From Mogibacterium sp. (lineage in GTDB: Bacteria; Bacillota; Clostridia; Peptostreptococcales; Anaerovoracaceae): 64,000 bases of DNA. The stretch's first letter is position 1, and each line of letters starts with the position of its first letter. Under the pieces are notes generated by a model. The model worked only from the letters and a program-made list of their open reading frames with translations, did not search any database and was not told the DNA's origin. The position numbers and the translations under genes are program-made. This document shows, in pieces, positions 10,001-17,701 of the stretch. The stretch lies in the NCBI GenBank assembly GCA_017404265.1, contig JAFRCS010000017.1:113192-177191 (forward strand), read 5' to 3'.

Positions 10001-10558
10001 GGTTTCGGACGCGATCAGCATGGTGATAAGCATGCGTCCGCTCTTTATAGGCATGGAATCCATCCTGAAGACTTCCCCCTCGATGACAGGCTTGTCCTTG
10101 CTGCCTACGAAGCCGGCAAGTTCGCTGAACGGCACAGGCTCTCCCGTGAAGTCGTCTCCAAGCAGTACCAGTTCTCCGTTTTTATTGGTGAATACAGGCT
10201 GATCTTTCTTGCTCTGTCTGCGCCCCTTGCCGCTGCCGTTTCCATAAGCGTATCCGTTGGATCCTGTGTTATCGGATACCTCTGTCTTCTGAGGTATCAT
10301 CACTCCGGTATATGTATAGTTGACTCTGATCCTTTCAACGGAAGCTATCCTGGAAGCGATCCTCCTTTTCATCAGATTCTCTGTTGTTTTCGGCATCACA
10401 AAATTGAGCTTGGCGTCTATGTCAAGCGCCACGCTCGTGCCTCCGTTTGCCTTGGATACCGCGACATTGGTTATCTCTATGTCTATATCCTTGGCATCCT
10501 TGCCGCTTGCTTCCATTAGCTCGGCGGCAGTCAAAATGTCTTCAGAGATCTTTATCAT
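7052..10558 (-). CDS. polC: DNA polymerase III alpha subunit, PolC type, lacking the exonuclease domain
   Basis: Replicative polymerase of low-GC Gram-positives. About 1168 residues versus roughly 1440 in Bacillus. Order: short N-terminal region, OB-like segment (about 155-235), PHP domain with HCH at 256-258, polymerase with D695/D697 (PDIDLNF), zinc ribbon C640/C643/C666/C669, GQHPGG motif, and C-terminal clamp-binding QISIF. The proofreading exonuclease normally inserted in the PHP domain is absent: PHP strand IIYGVEGYL (315-323) runs through about 20 residues straight into TYHIIILAKNQTG, and no DxETTG motif exists. The ATG at 10558, 8 nt after the ispG stop, is preferred over a TTG at 10588 inside ispG. 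It ends the pyrH-to-polC operon. Confidence 0.95.
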   Translation of the reverse strand: MIKISEDILTAAELMEASGKDAKDIDIEITNVAVSKANGGTSVALDIDAKLNFVMPKTTENLMKRRIASRIASVERIRVNYTYTGVMIPQKTEVSDNTGSNGYAYGNGSGKGRRQSKKDQPVFTNKNGELVLLGDDFTGEPVPFSELAGFVGSKDKPVIEGEVFRMDSMPIKSGRMLITMLIASETRTFGIKSFISDAKLKEIQENLAIGDMIRACGTIEYDTYEHENLMMASSIRKTEKKLKEDTYPGQHRVELHCHTKMSDNDGFNEVKDIVRKAAYWGQPAVAITDHGVVQAFPDAAKEAAKQAKNGRNIKIIYGVEGYLYPDEDARYSDGTIDIKKNRTYHIIILAKNQTGLKNIYKLVSASHIDYFYHRPRIPRSLLQEYREGLIIGSACEAGELYQAVVRGADDEELDRIASFYDYLEIQPLGNNRFLIEDGLAEDEAALIRNNLRIIACGDRLGKMTVATTDSHYPTQEASIYRNIIMAGIGFRDTPSDSLYLRTTDEMMQEFAYLGDRAEEIVITNTNRIAEMVEEVRPVPEGKYPPKIEGAEEKLRESCYARAKEIYGDPMPPEIEERLETELSSIIGNGYAVMYIAAQMLVQKSNRDGYLVGSRGSVGSSFAATMAGITEVNPMAPHYICPECRHFEWSDEPGKYDVGYDMPDKACPECGARMKKEGLNIPFATFLGFKGDKEPDIDLNFAGEYQPVAHRYVGEIFGEKNVYKAGTVATIADKTAYGYVKHYVEDNNLNVSKYDVDFLVKGCTGVKRTTGQHPGGIIVVPDDHEIYEFCPIQKPANKRDIDVITTHFDYHKIDENLLKLDILGHDVPQLIRHLQVMTGVDPMSIPLDDKRTLSIFTSLDELHIRNENYRFTHGTYAIPEFGTNFTRGMLDDIQPTTVSELIKMSGFSHGTDVWTNNAQELLRNKTATIDEVISSRDDIMNFLISKGLPNIDAFKIMEIVRKNRVLSEEQLALMKEHGVPDWYIWSCETLKYMFPRAHAAAYVMMSIRMAWFKVNYPEAFYAAWFTSKVDNFDEDVIKGGIQAVEARMDDIERLGNTATAKQKDQLTVYEVMYEAMSRGCVFAEPVLGTAEARRFSVVDGKIMLPFNAISGIGDTAAESLADAYNEKPFCTLDDVRSRTKLTGTNIEDLRKHGLFAGLPESAQISIFDL

Positions 10559-10565
10559 TGACCGT

Positions 10566-11633
10566 TTATAAGCTATCTCCCTCAACAAGCTCTATGAGCC
10601 TGTCGATAAGTCTGTCTTCCGGGACTTTTTCGATTATTTCCCCGTGGCTGAACACAAGGCCCTCGCCCTTTCCGCCGGCTATGCCATAGTCTGCTTCCCT
10701 GCTCTCGCCCGGGCCATTCACAGCGCAGCCCATCACAGCGATCTTAAGAGGTCTCAGGCCCGCTTCAGCGCGTTTTGCCGCTATAGGCATGAGTCTGTCC
10801 TCGGCTTCATTCGCGAGTCCTATGAGATCTATCTCCGTCCTTCCGCATGTAGGGCACGACACAACGTCTATCGCCTTTTCCCGCAGTCCGGTAGTCTCAA
10901 GGATGCGTCTTGCCAGCAGCACCTCTTTTACAGGATCATCCGTAAGAGAAACACGCATGGTATCTCCTATGCCCGCTAGAAGAAGCGCGCCAATGCCTAT
11001 GGCGGACTTAAGTTCTCCGTTCTTCGGAGTGCCGGACTCCGTGATACCGATGTGTATCGCCGCGTCTGTGAGTTCCTTCAGTTTAAGGTGAGCGTCGTAA
11101 TTCATCCTTACATTGGAAGACTTGATGGAAACGACAAGCTTGTCGTAACCGAGGTCTTCGATGTACTTCACCATGCCCGCTCCGCTTTCGGCCAGAGCGT
11201 CAGCCGTGACTCCGCCGTACTTCTCTATGAGATCCTTCTGGAGCGAACCGGAATTCACGCCCACGCGGATAGGGATATCATGTTCCCTTGCCTTGTCAAC
11301 GACAGCCTTTACCCTGTCCACACTGCCGATATTGCCGGGGTTGATCCTTATCTTGTCAGCGCCCTGCTCAATGGCAGCAAGAGCCAGCCTGTAGTCGAAA
11401 TGTATGTCAGCTACAAGCGGCACACGGACCAGCTTTTTAGCTCGGCCGAAAGACTCCGCCGCTTCCATGTCAGGAATTGCGCACCTTACGATCTGGCAGC
11501 CCGCGTCAGCGAGTTCCTCTATCTGTCTGACCAGCGCGTCCGTATCCCTGGTATCGGCATTCGTCATCGACTGTATGGATACCGGAGCGCCTCCGCCTAT
11601 TTGTATATCACCGCAAAAAACTTTTCTTGTCAT
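10566..11633 (-). CDS. ispG: 4-hydroxy-3-methylbut-2-enyl diphosphate synthase
   Basis: Penultimate enzyme of the MEP isoprenoid pathway, a cytosolic [4Fe-4S] reductase converting MEcPP to HMBPP. The 355 residues match the short bacterial form. Seen: VSIQSMTN near the N-terminus, a TIM-barrel pattern with ADIHFDYRLA and RINPGNIG, and C-terminal cluster ligands in SCPTCGR and GCAVNGPGE. Its start overlaps the rseP stop (ATGA). It follows rseP as in many Bacillota, and the UppS and CdsA products upstream use or share isoprenoid/lipid precursors. Confidence 0.96.
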   Translation of the reverse strand: MTRKVFCGDIQIGGGAPVSIQSMTNADTRDTDALVRQIEELADAGCQIVRCAIPDMEAAESFGRAKKLVRVPLVADIHFDYRLALAAIEQGADKIRINPGNIGSVDRVKAVVDKAREHDIPIRVGVNSGSLQKDLIEKYGGVTADALAESGAGMVKYIEDLGYDKLVVSIKSSNVRMNYDAHLKLKELTDAAIHIGITESGTPKNGELKSAIGIGALLLAGIGDTMRVSLTDDPVKEVLLARRILETTGLREKAIDVVSCPTCGRTEIDLIGLANEAEDRLMPIAAKRAEAGLRPLKIAVMGCAVNGPGESREADYGIAGGKGEGLVFSHGEIIEKVPEDRLIDRLIELVEGDSL

Positions 11634-12640
11634 TTTCCGAATATGTTCATTACATCGTTTACTGTTATCAGCACGAACAGCGTGAGCAGGATAGCCATTC
11701 CTACCAGCGTAGCCTTGTACTCCATGTCATCGTTTATCCTGCCGCCGGATATGATCTTGAGCAGGATGAAGAAGAGCTTTCCTCCGTCGAGCCCCGGTAT
11801 AGGCAGGACATTGAAGAGCGCGAGGTTAAGGCTTACCAGCGCCAGCAGCATCAGATAAGGCGCTGCCCCGTAGCTTGCCACCGAGTCCACGACCTTCACG
11901 AGTCCGACCGGTCCGGCCACGTCATCCGCGCTGACAGCTCCCGTAAACAGGCTCCTGAATCCCTCAAGCATGGCCTTATTGAGTTCCCATGTGGTTACCG
12001 GTCCGTATTTGACGCATTTCCAGAAGTTCTTTGTGTAGCCTGCGGCTATGCCTATCATGTAGGAGCCGTTTTCTTCACTGTACTCCGGAACTACCGATGC
12101 CGTGCCGGTCTTGCCGTCACGCTCATACGTTACCTCAAGGGTGCTTCCTTCCTTGTAGGAGCTGATGCCTTCCACGACAGCCTCCCAGCTGTTGGTCTTA
12201 TTTCCGTCGATCGCGACTATGACATCGCCCGCCTGAAGACCGGCAATCTGAGCCGGAGATCCGTCAACTACAGAGCTTATCGAATTGTCGGCAACACCCG
12301 TCAGGCAAAGAGCTATGGTCACTGCCGCGACCGCTATTATCACATTCATGGTTACGCCGGCTAAGAGTATCGCTGCTTTTTGTCCGTTGGTCTTACTTGA
12401 ATATGAAGTAGGACTGTCGACGGCTTCTTCCTCGCCTTCCATAGCGCAGTAACCGCCCAGTGGAAGCATGCGCACGGAATACTGAGTGTCGCCCTTCTGC
12501 TTCTTGAAGATGAGCGGCCCCATGCCGACTGAAAATTCCTTGATTTTTACACCGCACCATCTGGCTACGGTCATGTGTCCCCACTCGTGCGGTATTATCA
12601 GCACGAGCAGCATCACAACAAAAAGTATCGCTGTTTTCAA
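11630..12640 (-). CDS. rseP: RIP site-2 zinc metalloprotease (RseP/RasP family)
   Basis: Membrane protease that cuts transmembrane segments of anti-sigma factors and signal peptides. The zinc motif HEWGH is at residues 18-22 in the first membrane helix. A PDZ domain follows (about 110-185, with SPAQIAGLQAGDVI), and the C-terminal NVLPIPGLDGG motif supplies the third zinc ligand. 336 residues, slightly short for the family. It lies between cdsA and ispG with only a 19-bp gap to cdsA. The dxr gene that often sits here is absent. Confidence 0.95.
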   Translation of the reverse strand: MKTAILFVVMLLVLIIPHEWGHMTVARWCGVKIKEFSVGMGPLIFKKQKGDTQYSVRMLPLGGYCAMEGEEEAVDSPTSYSSKTNGQKAAILLAGVTMNVIIAVAAVTIALCLTGVADNSISSVVDGSPAQIAGLQAGDVIVAIDGNKTNSWEAVVEGISSYKEGSTLEVTYERDGKTGTASVVPEYSEENGSYMIGIAAGYTKNFWKCVKYGPVTTWELNKAMLEGFRSLFTGAVSADDVAGPVGLVKVVDSVASYGAAPYLMLLALVSLNLALFNVLPIPGLDGGKLFFILLKIISGGRINDDMEYKATLVGMAILLTLFVLITVNDVMNIFGK

Positions 12641-12659
12641 TTTCTCATGTCCCCGTTTT

Positions 12660-13487
12660 TTATATGCTAAGTATTCCCGTCATAAAGCAGATCGCGTAGT
12701 AGACGACAGGAGCTACGAATATCACGCTGTCGAATCTGTCCATGATGCCGCCGTGACCCGGTATCAGATCGCCGTAGTCCTTGATGCCCATCTTGCGCTT
12801 GAACGCGGAAGCTGTGAGGTCTCCGGCCATTCCCGCTGCTCCTCCCACGAGTCCGAGCACGAGGCATACGGTCGCCATCTCTCTCATGAATATGTAGCCG
12901 AACAGCCATGCCAGCAAGGAGCTTCCGATAAGTCCGCCTACAGCTCCCTCTATCGTCTTCTTAGGGCTCAGCACCGGAGCCATCTTGTGCTTTCCGAGAA
13001 AGTATCCCGTGAAGTACGCGCATATGTCCGATCCGAACGCCGCAATGATAACGATCCAGATGAACAGGCTGTATTCAGTCATGTCTATCAGTACCATGTG
13101 ATACGTGAAGAAAGGTATATACACAAGGCCCGTGACCGTCGCAAGAGCGTCATACGGGCTGCGCTGATCTATCTTCCAGCCGTAGATAAGGCCGACGGCA
13201 ACTGCCAGGAACACCCATATGCACATGACCATCATGTTCTCGTAGAACTGCGGCACGGCGCCCTTTTCACCGACGTTGAGAGGTATCGCCGTCACAAACA
13301 GCAGTACTGTCATGATGTAGCCGATGGTTGTCGATGGATGGACATCCAGATCGCCCCAGCCCTTATAGAATTCCTGAAGGCCCATTGCCGCTATTATGAG
13401 CGCAGCGGCCCAGAGCCACCAGCCGCCAAGATACAGTACGATCAGCAACGGAGCCATAACGAGTCCGGATATTATTCTGGTTTTCAT
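12660..13487 (-). CDS. cdsA: Phosphatidate cytidylyltransferase
   Basis: Integral membrane enzyme making CDP-diacylglycerol from phosphatidate and CTP, the branch point to phospholipids. 275 residues with multiple hydrophobic helices. The C-terminal family signature is clear: SPKKTIEG...GDLTASAFKRKMGIKDYGDLIPGHGGIMDRFDS, with the paired Asp residues for the metal. Start and uppS stop overlap as ATGA. Part of the envelope/lipid operon. Confidence 0.95.
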   Translation of the reverse strand: MKTRIISGLVMAPLLIVLYLGGWWLWAAALIIAAMGLQEFYKGWGDLDVHPSTTIGYIMTVLLFVTAIPLNVGEKGAVPQFYENMMVMCIWVFLAVAVGLIYGWKIDQRSPYDALATVTGLVYIPFFTYHMVLIDMTEYSLFIWIVIIAAFGSDICAYFTGYFLGKHKMAPVLSPKKTIEGAVGGLIGSSLLAWLFGYIFMREMATVCLVLGLVGGAAGMAGDLTASAFKRKMGIKDYGDLIPGHGGIMDRFDSVIFVAPVVYYAICFMTGILSI

Positions 13488-14206
13488 TTGTCTGCCTCCT
13501 TACGTCCGCCGAATCTCCTGTCGCGGTTTGAATATGCTTCTATCATCTCTGTGTATTCCTCAGGCGCAAAGTCCGGCCAGAGAGTGTCTGTGAACATCAG
13601 CTCGCTGTAAGCGGCCTGCCATGTGAGGAAGTTTGACATGCGCTCCTCACCGCTGGTCCTGATGATAAGGTCCGGATCCGGCACGTCGAAGTGCGCGCTT
13701 CCGGAGTACAGGTGTTTTGAGATGTCATCTTCGGTAAGTTCGTCAGGATCTTTTCCTTCAGCGACGATCTCCTTCACGCTCCTCAGTATCTCATCGCGGC
13801 CGCCGTAATTGAGGGCGATGTTGAACACCAGACCGTCGTTGTCAGCCAGTCTGCCCACCATCTTGTTTATAGCGTCTACCGAAGCCTTAGGCAGCATGTC
13901 GTATTCGCCAAAGATATTGATGTGCACATTGTTCTCATCGAGTTCTTCAAGCTCTGAATTGACGTACTTGACAATAAGATTGAAAATGCCACTCACCTCT
14001 TCGGTGCTTCGTTTCCAGTTCTCGGTCGAGAACGCGTAGACGGTCAGGTATTTGATGCCCATGTTGGATGTGGCGATGACTATCTTTTTCATCGCCTGCA
14101 TGCCGGCATTGTGCCCCATGACGCGCGGAACGCCGTGAGCCTTTGCCCAGCGGCCGTTTCCGTCCATGATTATTCCTACATGCGTAGGTACTGGTCTTTT
14201 TTCCAT
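13484..14206 (-). CDS. uppS: Isoprenyl (undecaprenyl) diphosphate synthase
   Basis: Cis-prenyltransferase building the C55 lipid carrier for peptidoglycan from FPP and IPP. 240 residues. The N-terminal MDGNGRWAK loop carries the catalytic Asp, YAFSTENWKRS follows, and a C-terminal tryptophan/TDTLWPDF segment is near the end. In this copy the usual R-x-x-x-R-x-S-N-F reads IRTSGEERMSNF, which is normal. It is separated from frr by 68 bp containing a strong hairpin. Confidence 0.96.
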   Translation of the reverse strand: MEKRPVPTHVGIIMDGNGRWAKAHGVPRVMGHNAGMQAMKKIVIATSNMGIKYLTVYAFSTENWKRSTEEVSGIFNLIVKYVNSELEELDENNVHINIFGEYDMLPKASVDAINKMVGRLADNDGLVFNIALNYGGRDEILRSVKEIVAEGKDPDELTEDDISKHLYSGSAHFDVPDPDLIIRTSGEERMSNFLTWQAAYSELMFTDTLWPDFAPEEYTEMIEAYSNRDRRFGGRKEADK

Positions 14207-14225
14207 AGTCTTTTTAATGCACTAA

Positions 14226-14247
14226 ACGAGCGCTGTGAAGCGCTCGT
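14226..14247 (-). other. Perfect 9-bp hairpin between frr and uppS
   Basis: ACGAGCGCT (14226-14234) pairs with AGCGCTCGT (14239-14247) across a 4-nt loop. On the minus strand it is followed by TTTAGTGCATT, which is not a convincing U-tract. It may be a partial terminator or an mRNA-processing/stability element setting the frr:uppS ratio. Confidence 0.5.
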
Positions 14248-14274
14248 CGTGTTTCTGTATCCGTGCTGTGAGGC

Positions 14275-14823
14275 TTATACCTCCATGAGCTCCTTTTCTT
14301 TATCAGAGATGATCGCGTCGATGTCCTTGATGGCCTTTTCGATGGTCTTCTGTGTCTCATCGAGTTCGTTCTTCAGATCGTCTTCTGTGAGCTCGCCATC
14401 TTTCTGGGCCTTCTTGAGTTCGTCGTTCACGTCTCTTCTGAGGTTCCTGACGGCTACCTTGGCATCCTCACCGTAGTTCTTTACTACCTTGGTGAGCTCC
14501 TTACGTCTCTCCTCGGTGAGCTGCGGGATGGCAAGTCTTATCACTTTGCCGTCGTTTGTCGGATTGATGCCGATGTTTGCCTCAAGTATGGATCTTTCGA
14601 TGTCGCCTACCGATTTAGGATCGAACGGCGATATCATGAGAGTCCTCGGATCAGGTACCGAGATGTTGGCGAGCGCCTTCAGCGGTGTAGGCGTACCGTA
14701 ATAGTTGACCATGATCTTGTCAAGAAGCGCCGGATTGGCTCTTCCTGCTCTGACGGTGTTAAGGTTCTCCTTAAGGAAGTTTTTAGCGCCTTCTATTCTT
14801 TCATCCAGTGATTTCTTAGCCAT
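14275..14823 (-). CDS. frr: Ribosome recycling factor
   Basis: Releases mRNA and tRNA from post-termination ribosomes with EF-G. 182 residues, standard length. Recognised by the N-terminal NTVRAGRANPALLDKI-type helix, the YYGTPTPLKALANISVPDPRTL domain II strand region and the C-terminal helix KEKELMEV. It lies 10 nt after pyrH, the order conserved across bacteria, with SD AGGAGG before the ATG. Confidence 0.97.
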   Translation of the reverse strand: MAKKSLDERIEGAKNFLKENLNTVRAGRANPALLDKIMVNYYGTPTPLKALANISVPDPRTLMISPFDPKSVGDIERSILEANIGINPTNDGKVIRLAIPQLTEERRKELTKVVKNYGEDAKVAVRNLRRDVNDELKKAQKDGELTEDDLKNELDETQKTIEKAIKDIDAIISDKEKELMEV

Positions 14824-14833
14824 TGTATGCCTC

Positions 14834-15538
14834 CTATCTGATCAGTGTCCCAACGTTTTCGCCGTTGATCACTTTCATGAGATTTCCTTCCTGCGCGAGA
14901 GCGAATACGTAGATTGCTGTCTCCGTATCCTTGCAGATCGTCGCAGCTGTGAGATCCATTACCTTGAGATCTCTGTCGATGATATCCATGTATGTGAGTT
15001 CAGTGAATCTCTCAGCGTCCGGATCAGTTTTAGGATCCGCCGAATATACGGCATCGACGTTCTTTGCAAGAAGCAGCACGTCTGCTCCTATCTCGGCAGC
15101 CCTCAGAGCCGCGGCAGTATCCGTTGTGAAGAACGGGCTTCCCGTTCCGCCTCCGAATACCACTACCTTGCCTTCTTCGAGGTAGTCGAGAGCCTTGCGC
15201 CTTGCGTATCCCTCAGCCATGTCTCTGATCTCTATCGAGGTCATGAGTTTGGCCGGGCATCCCGATGCAAGAAGCGCGTCCTGCAGCGCCAGTCCGTTCA
15301 TCACGGTAGCCAGCATGCCCATGTAGTCAGCTGTCGGCTTGTCTATATTGCCGCCTGTGCGGCCTCTGAAGAAGTTTCCTCCTCCGACTACTATGCCGAC
15401 TTCGACTCCGGCGTCATGTATCTCTTTGATCTGCTTTGCGGTCTTCTCGAGCTGAGCGTCATTGACGCCGAATCTTTCATCGCCCGCGAGGGCCTCTCCG
15501 CTTATTTTGATCAGGACTCTTTTGTATTTTATTGCCAT
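14834..15538 (-). CDS. pyrH: UMP kinase
   Basis: Phosphorylates UMP to UDP; hexameric amino-acid-kinase-fold enzyme of pyrimidine synthesis. 234 residues with KISGEALAG at the N-terminus, VGGGNFFRG, and the TTDTAAALRAAEIGAD nucleotide region. It heads the pyrH-frr-uppS-cdsA-rseP-ispG-polC run. An extended -10 (TGGTATCAT, minus strand, 15576-15584) in the 63-bp gap after thrS may start this operon, although no clear -35 was found. SD GGAGGCGG precedes the ATG. Confidence 0.97.
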   Translation of the reverse strand: MAIKYKRVLIKISGEALAGDERFGVNDAQLEKTAKQIKEIHDAGVEVGIVVGGGNFFRGRTGGNIDKPTADYMGMLATVMNGLALQDALLASGCPAKLMTSIEIRDMAEGYARRKALDYLEEGKVVVFGGGTGSPFFTTDTAAALRAAEIGADVLLLAKNVDAVYSADPKTDPDAERFTELTYMDIIDRDLKVMDLTAATICKDTETAIYVFALAQEGNLMKVINGENVGTLIR

Positions 15539-15601
15539 ATATCGCCGCCTCCGATCGATTTTGCTCTGCCGTTTAATGATACCATAAACCTCGCTGCAAC
15601 T

Positions 15602-17638
15602 CTACGCGTCTTTCTTTTCTATCTTGCGGATCTCCTTGGTACGGATCTCCTCGCAGATATCGCTCACGAAATCAGCAAGAGGCTTCACGCCCTCGTCACC
15701 CATGTATCTGGAACGTACCGATACATTGCCTTCTTCGGCTTCCTTGGCGCCGAGTACCAGCATGTAAGGCACTTTCTCCATCTGAGCCTTGCGGATCTTG
15801 TAGCCGATGCGCTCGCTGCTGTCATCGACTGTCACATCCACGCCGTTTCTTCTGAGTTCCTTACGGACCTGCTCAGCATAGTCTGCGATCTTGTCGGAGA
15901 TAGGCAGTATACGTACCTGCTCAGGGCAGAGCCATGTAGGCAGATTACCGGCATAGTGCTCGATGAGCCACGCAAGCGTACGCTCGTAACATCCGATCGA
16001 TGTACGGTGAATGATGTACGGACGCTTTTTCTGGCCGTCCTTATCGATGAAATACATGTCATATCTTTCAGCAAGCATTGTGTCGAGCTGAATGGTGATC
16101 ATCGTGTCTTCCTTGCCGTATACGTTTTTGGCCTGGATGTCGAGCTTAGGACCATAGAAAGCAGCCTCTCCGACAGCTTCCTTGTATTCGAGGCCTATCT
16201 CATCAAGGATCTCTCTCATGAATCCCTCGTTGTATTCCCATTCCTCAGCTGTTCCGAGGTATTTGTCGGCATTCTCCGGATCCCATTTCGAGAGTCTGTA
16301 CGTTACGTCTCCTTCAAGTCCGAGCGTGGTGAGACAGTACTTTGCGAGTTCAACGCAGCCCTTGAACTCATCCTTGATCTGCTCAGGTGTGCAGACAAGA
16401 TGTCCCTCTGAGATGGTGAACTGACGCACTCTCGTAAGTCCGTGCATCTCGCCCGCCTGCTCATTTCTGAACAGAGTCGAGGTCTCGCCCATCCTGTAAG
16501 GAAGGTCGCGGTAGCTCTTCTGCCTTGCCTTGTACACATAATACTGGAACGGGCATGTCATAGGACGCAGCGCCATGACATCGGCATCAGCGTCGTTCTC
16601 GATCAGACTGAGGTCCTCTACTCCGCGGATCTCGCTGGAGCGGTCCTCGCCGGCCATTACCTCGTCCATGCTGTCGTATCCGAGCAGGAACATTCCGTCC
16701 TTGTAGTGATACCAGTGGTCGGATATCTTGTAGAGCGTGGATTTTGCCATCAGAGGTGTTCTGGTGCGTACATAGCCCCATTCATACTCTTCAAGGTCTT
16801 CGATCCATCTCTGCATCTTCTGTATGATCTTTGTACCCTTAGGCATGAAGAGCGGCAGCCCCTGTCCGATGACATCAGCGGTCGTGAAGATGTCCATCTC
16901 GCGGCCGAGTCTGTTGTGATCGCGGTTTTTGATATCCGCGAGGTATTCCAGATACTCTTCAAGGTCTTCCTTCTTTGTATAAGCCGTTCCGTAGATGCGG
17001 GTGAGCATCTTGTTGTGCTCGTCTCCTCTCCAGTAAGCACCGGAGCTGGATGTGAGCGCGAATGCCTTGATAGGCTTTGTGCTCATGATGTGCGGGCCGG
17101 CGCAGAGTTCTACGAAATCGCCCTGCTGATAGAACGAGATCTCCTCATCTTCAGGCAGATCCTCGATGAGCTGTACCTTGTACGGCTCATCCTTGTCCTT
17201 GTACATCTGTATGGCTTCTTCTCTCGGAAGCGTGAAGTATGTCAGTCTTTCGCCCTTCTTGATGATCTTCTTCATCTCGGCTTCGATCTTGTCCAGATCC
17301 TCTCTTGTCAGAGGCGGCATGTCGAAGTCGTAGTAGAATCCGTTTTCGATAGAAGGTCCGATCGCGAGTTTTGCGTCCGGATAGAGATTCTTTACAGCTT
17401 CAGCGAGTACATGCGAGCATGTGTGCCTGTAAGCGCGCTTTCCTTCATCCGAATCGAATGTCAGGATATTGAGCTCACAGTCCTTGTCGATGACTGTCCT
17501 GAGATCCATGGCCTTGCCGTCGATCTCCGCCATGCATGCGACTCTCGCCAGCCCGTCGCTGATGTCTCTGGCAATGTCATAAGCCGACATCGGCTGAGCG
17601 TATTCCTTCTTGCTTCCGTCTTTAAGTGTGATAACCAA
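15602..17638 (-). CDS. thrS: Threonyl-tRNA synthetase
   Basis: Charges tRNA-Thr. TGS domain at the N-terminus, editing domain with HTCSHVLAEA, class II catalytic core (MRPMTCPFQ, RMGETSTLFRNE, GLTRVRQFT) and a C-terminal anticodon domain. I start at TTG 17636-17638: AAGGAGG lies 8 nt upstream and the protein then begins MVITLKDGS like its relatives. The in-frame ATG at 17662 has little SD and would place the strong SD inside the gene. Only 40 bp separate it from thiI upstream, so there is no room for the T-box leader often seen on Bacillota thrS. Confidence 0.95.
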   Translation of the reverse strand: MVITLKDGSKKEYAQPMSAYDIARDISDGLARVACMAEIDGKAMDLRTVIDKDCELNILTFDSDEGKRAYRHTCSHVLAEAVKNLYPDAKLAIGPSIENGFYYDFDMPPLTREDLDKIEAEMKKIIKKGERLTYFTLPREEAIQMYKDKDEPYKVQLIEDLPEDEEISFYQQGDFVELCAGPHIMSTKPIKAFALTSSSGAYWRGDEHNKMLTRIYGTAYTKKEDLEEYLEYLADIKNRDHNRLGREMDIFTTADVIGQGLPLFMPKGTKIIQKMQRWIEDLEEYEWGYVRTRTPLMAKSTLYKISDHWYHYKDGMFLLGYDSMDEVMAGEDRSSEIRGVEDLSLIENDADADVMALRPMTCPFQYYVYKARQKSYRDLPYRMGETSTLFRNEQAGEMHGLTRVRQFTISEGHLVCTPEQIKDEFKGCVELAKYCLTTLGLEGDVTYRLSKWDPENADKYLGTAEEWEYNEGFMREILDEIGLEYKEAVGEAAFYGPKLDIQAKNVYGKEDTMITIQLDTMLAERYDMYFIDKDGQKKRPYIIHRTSIGCYERTLAWLIEHYAGNLPTWLCPEQVRILPISDKIADYAEQVRKELRRNGVDVTVDDSSERIGYKIRKAQMEKVPYMLVLGAKEAEEGNVSVRSRYMGDEGVKPLADFVSDICEEIRTKEIRKIEKKDA

Positions 17639-17701
17639 TTTGTTTTCCTCCTTCTTTCTCATATCTCCGCCATACGAGAGCGGAGTCAGGGAATTTATTA
17701 T

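Noticed and set aside
14705..16411. 568-codon open frame on the plus strand opposite frr, pyrH and thrS
   Set aside because: Crosses three certain genes and their gaps; composition is that of a reverse-complement shadow.
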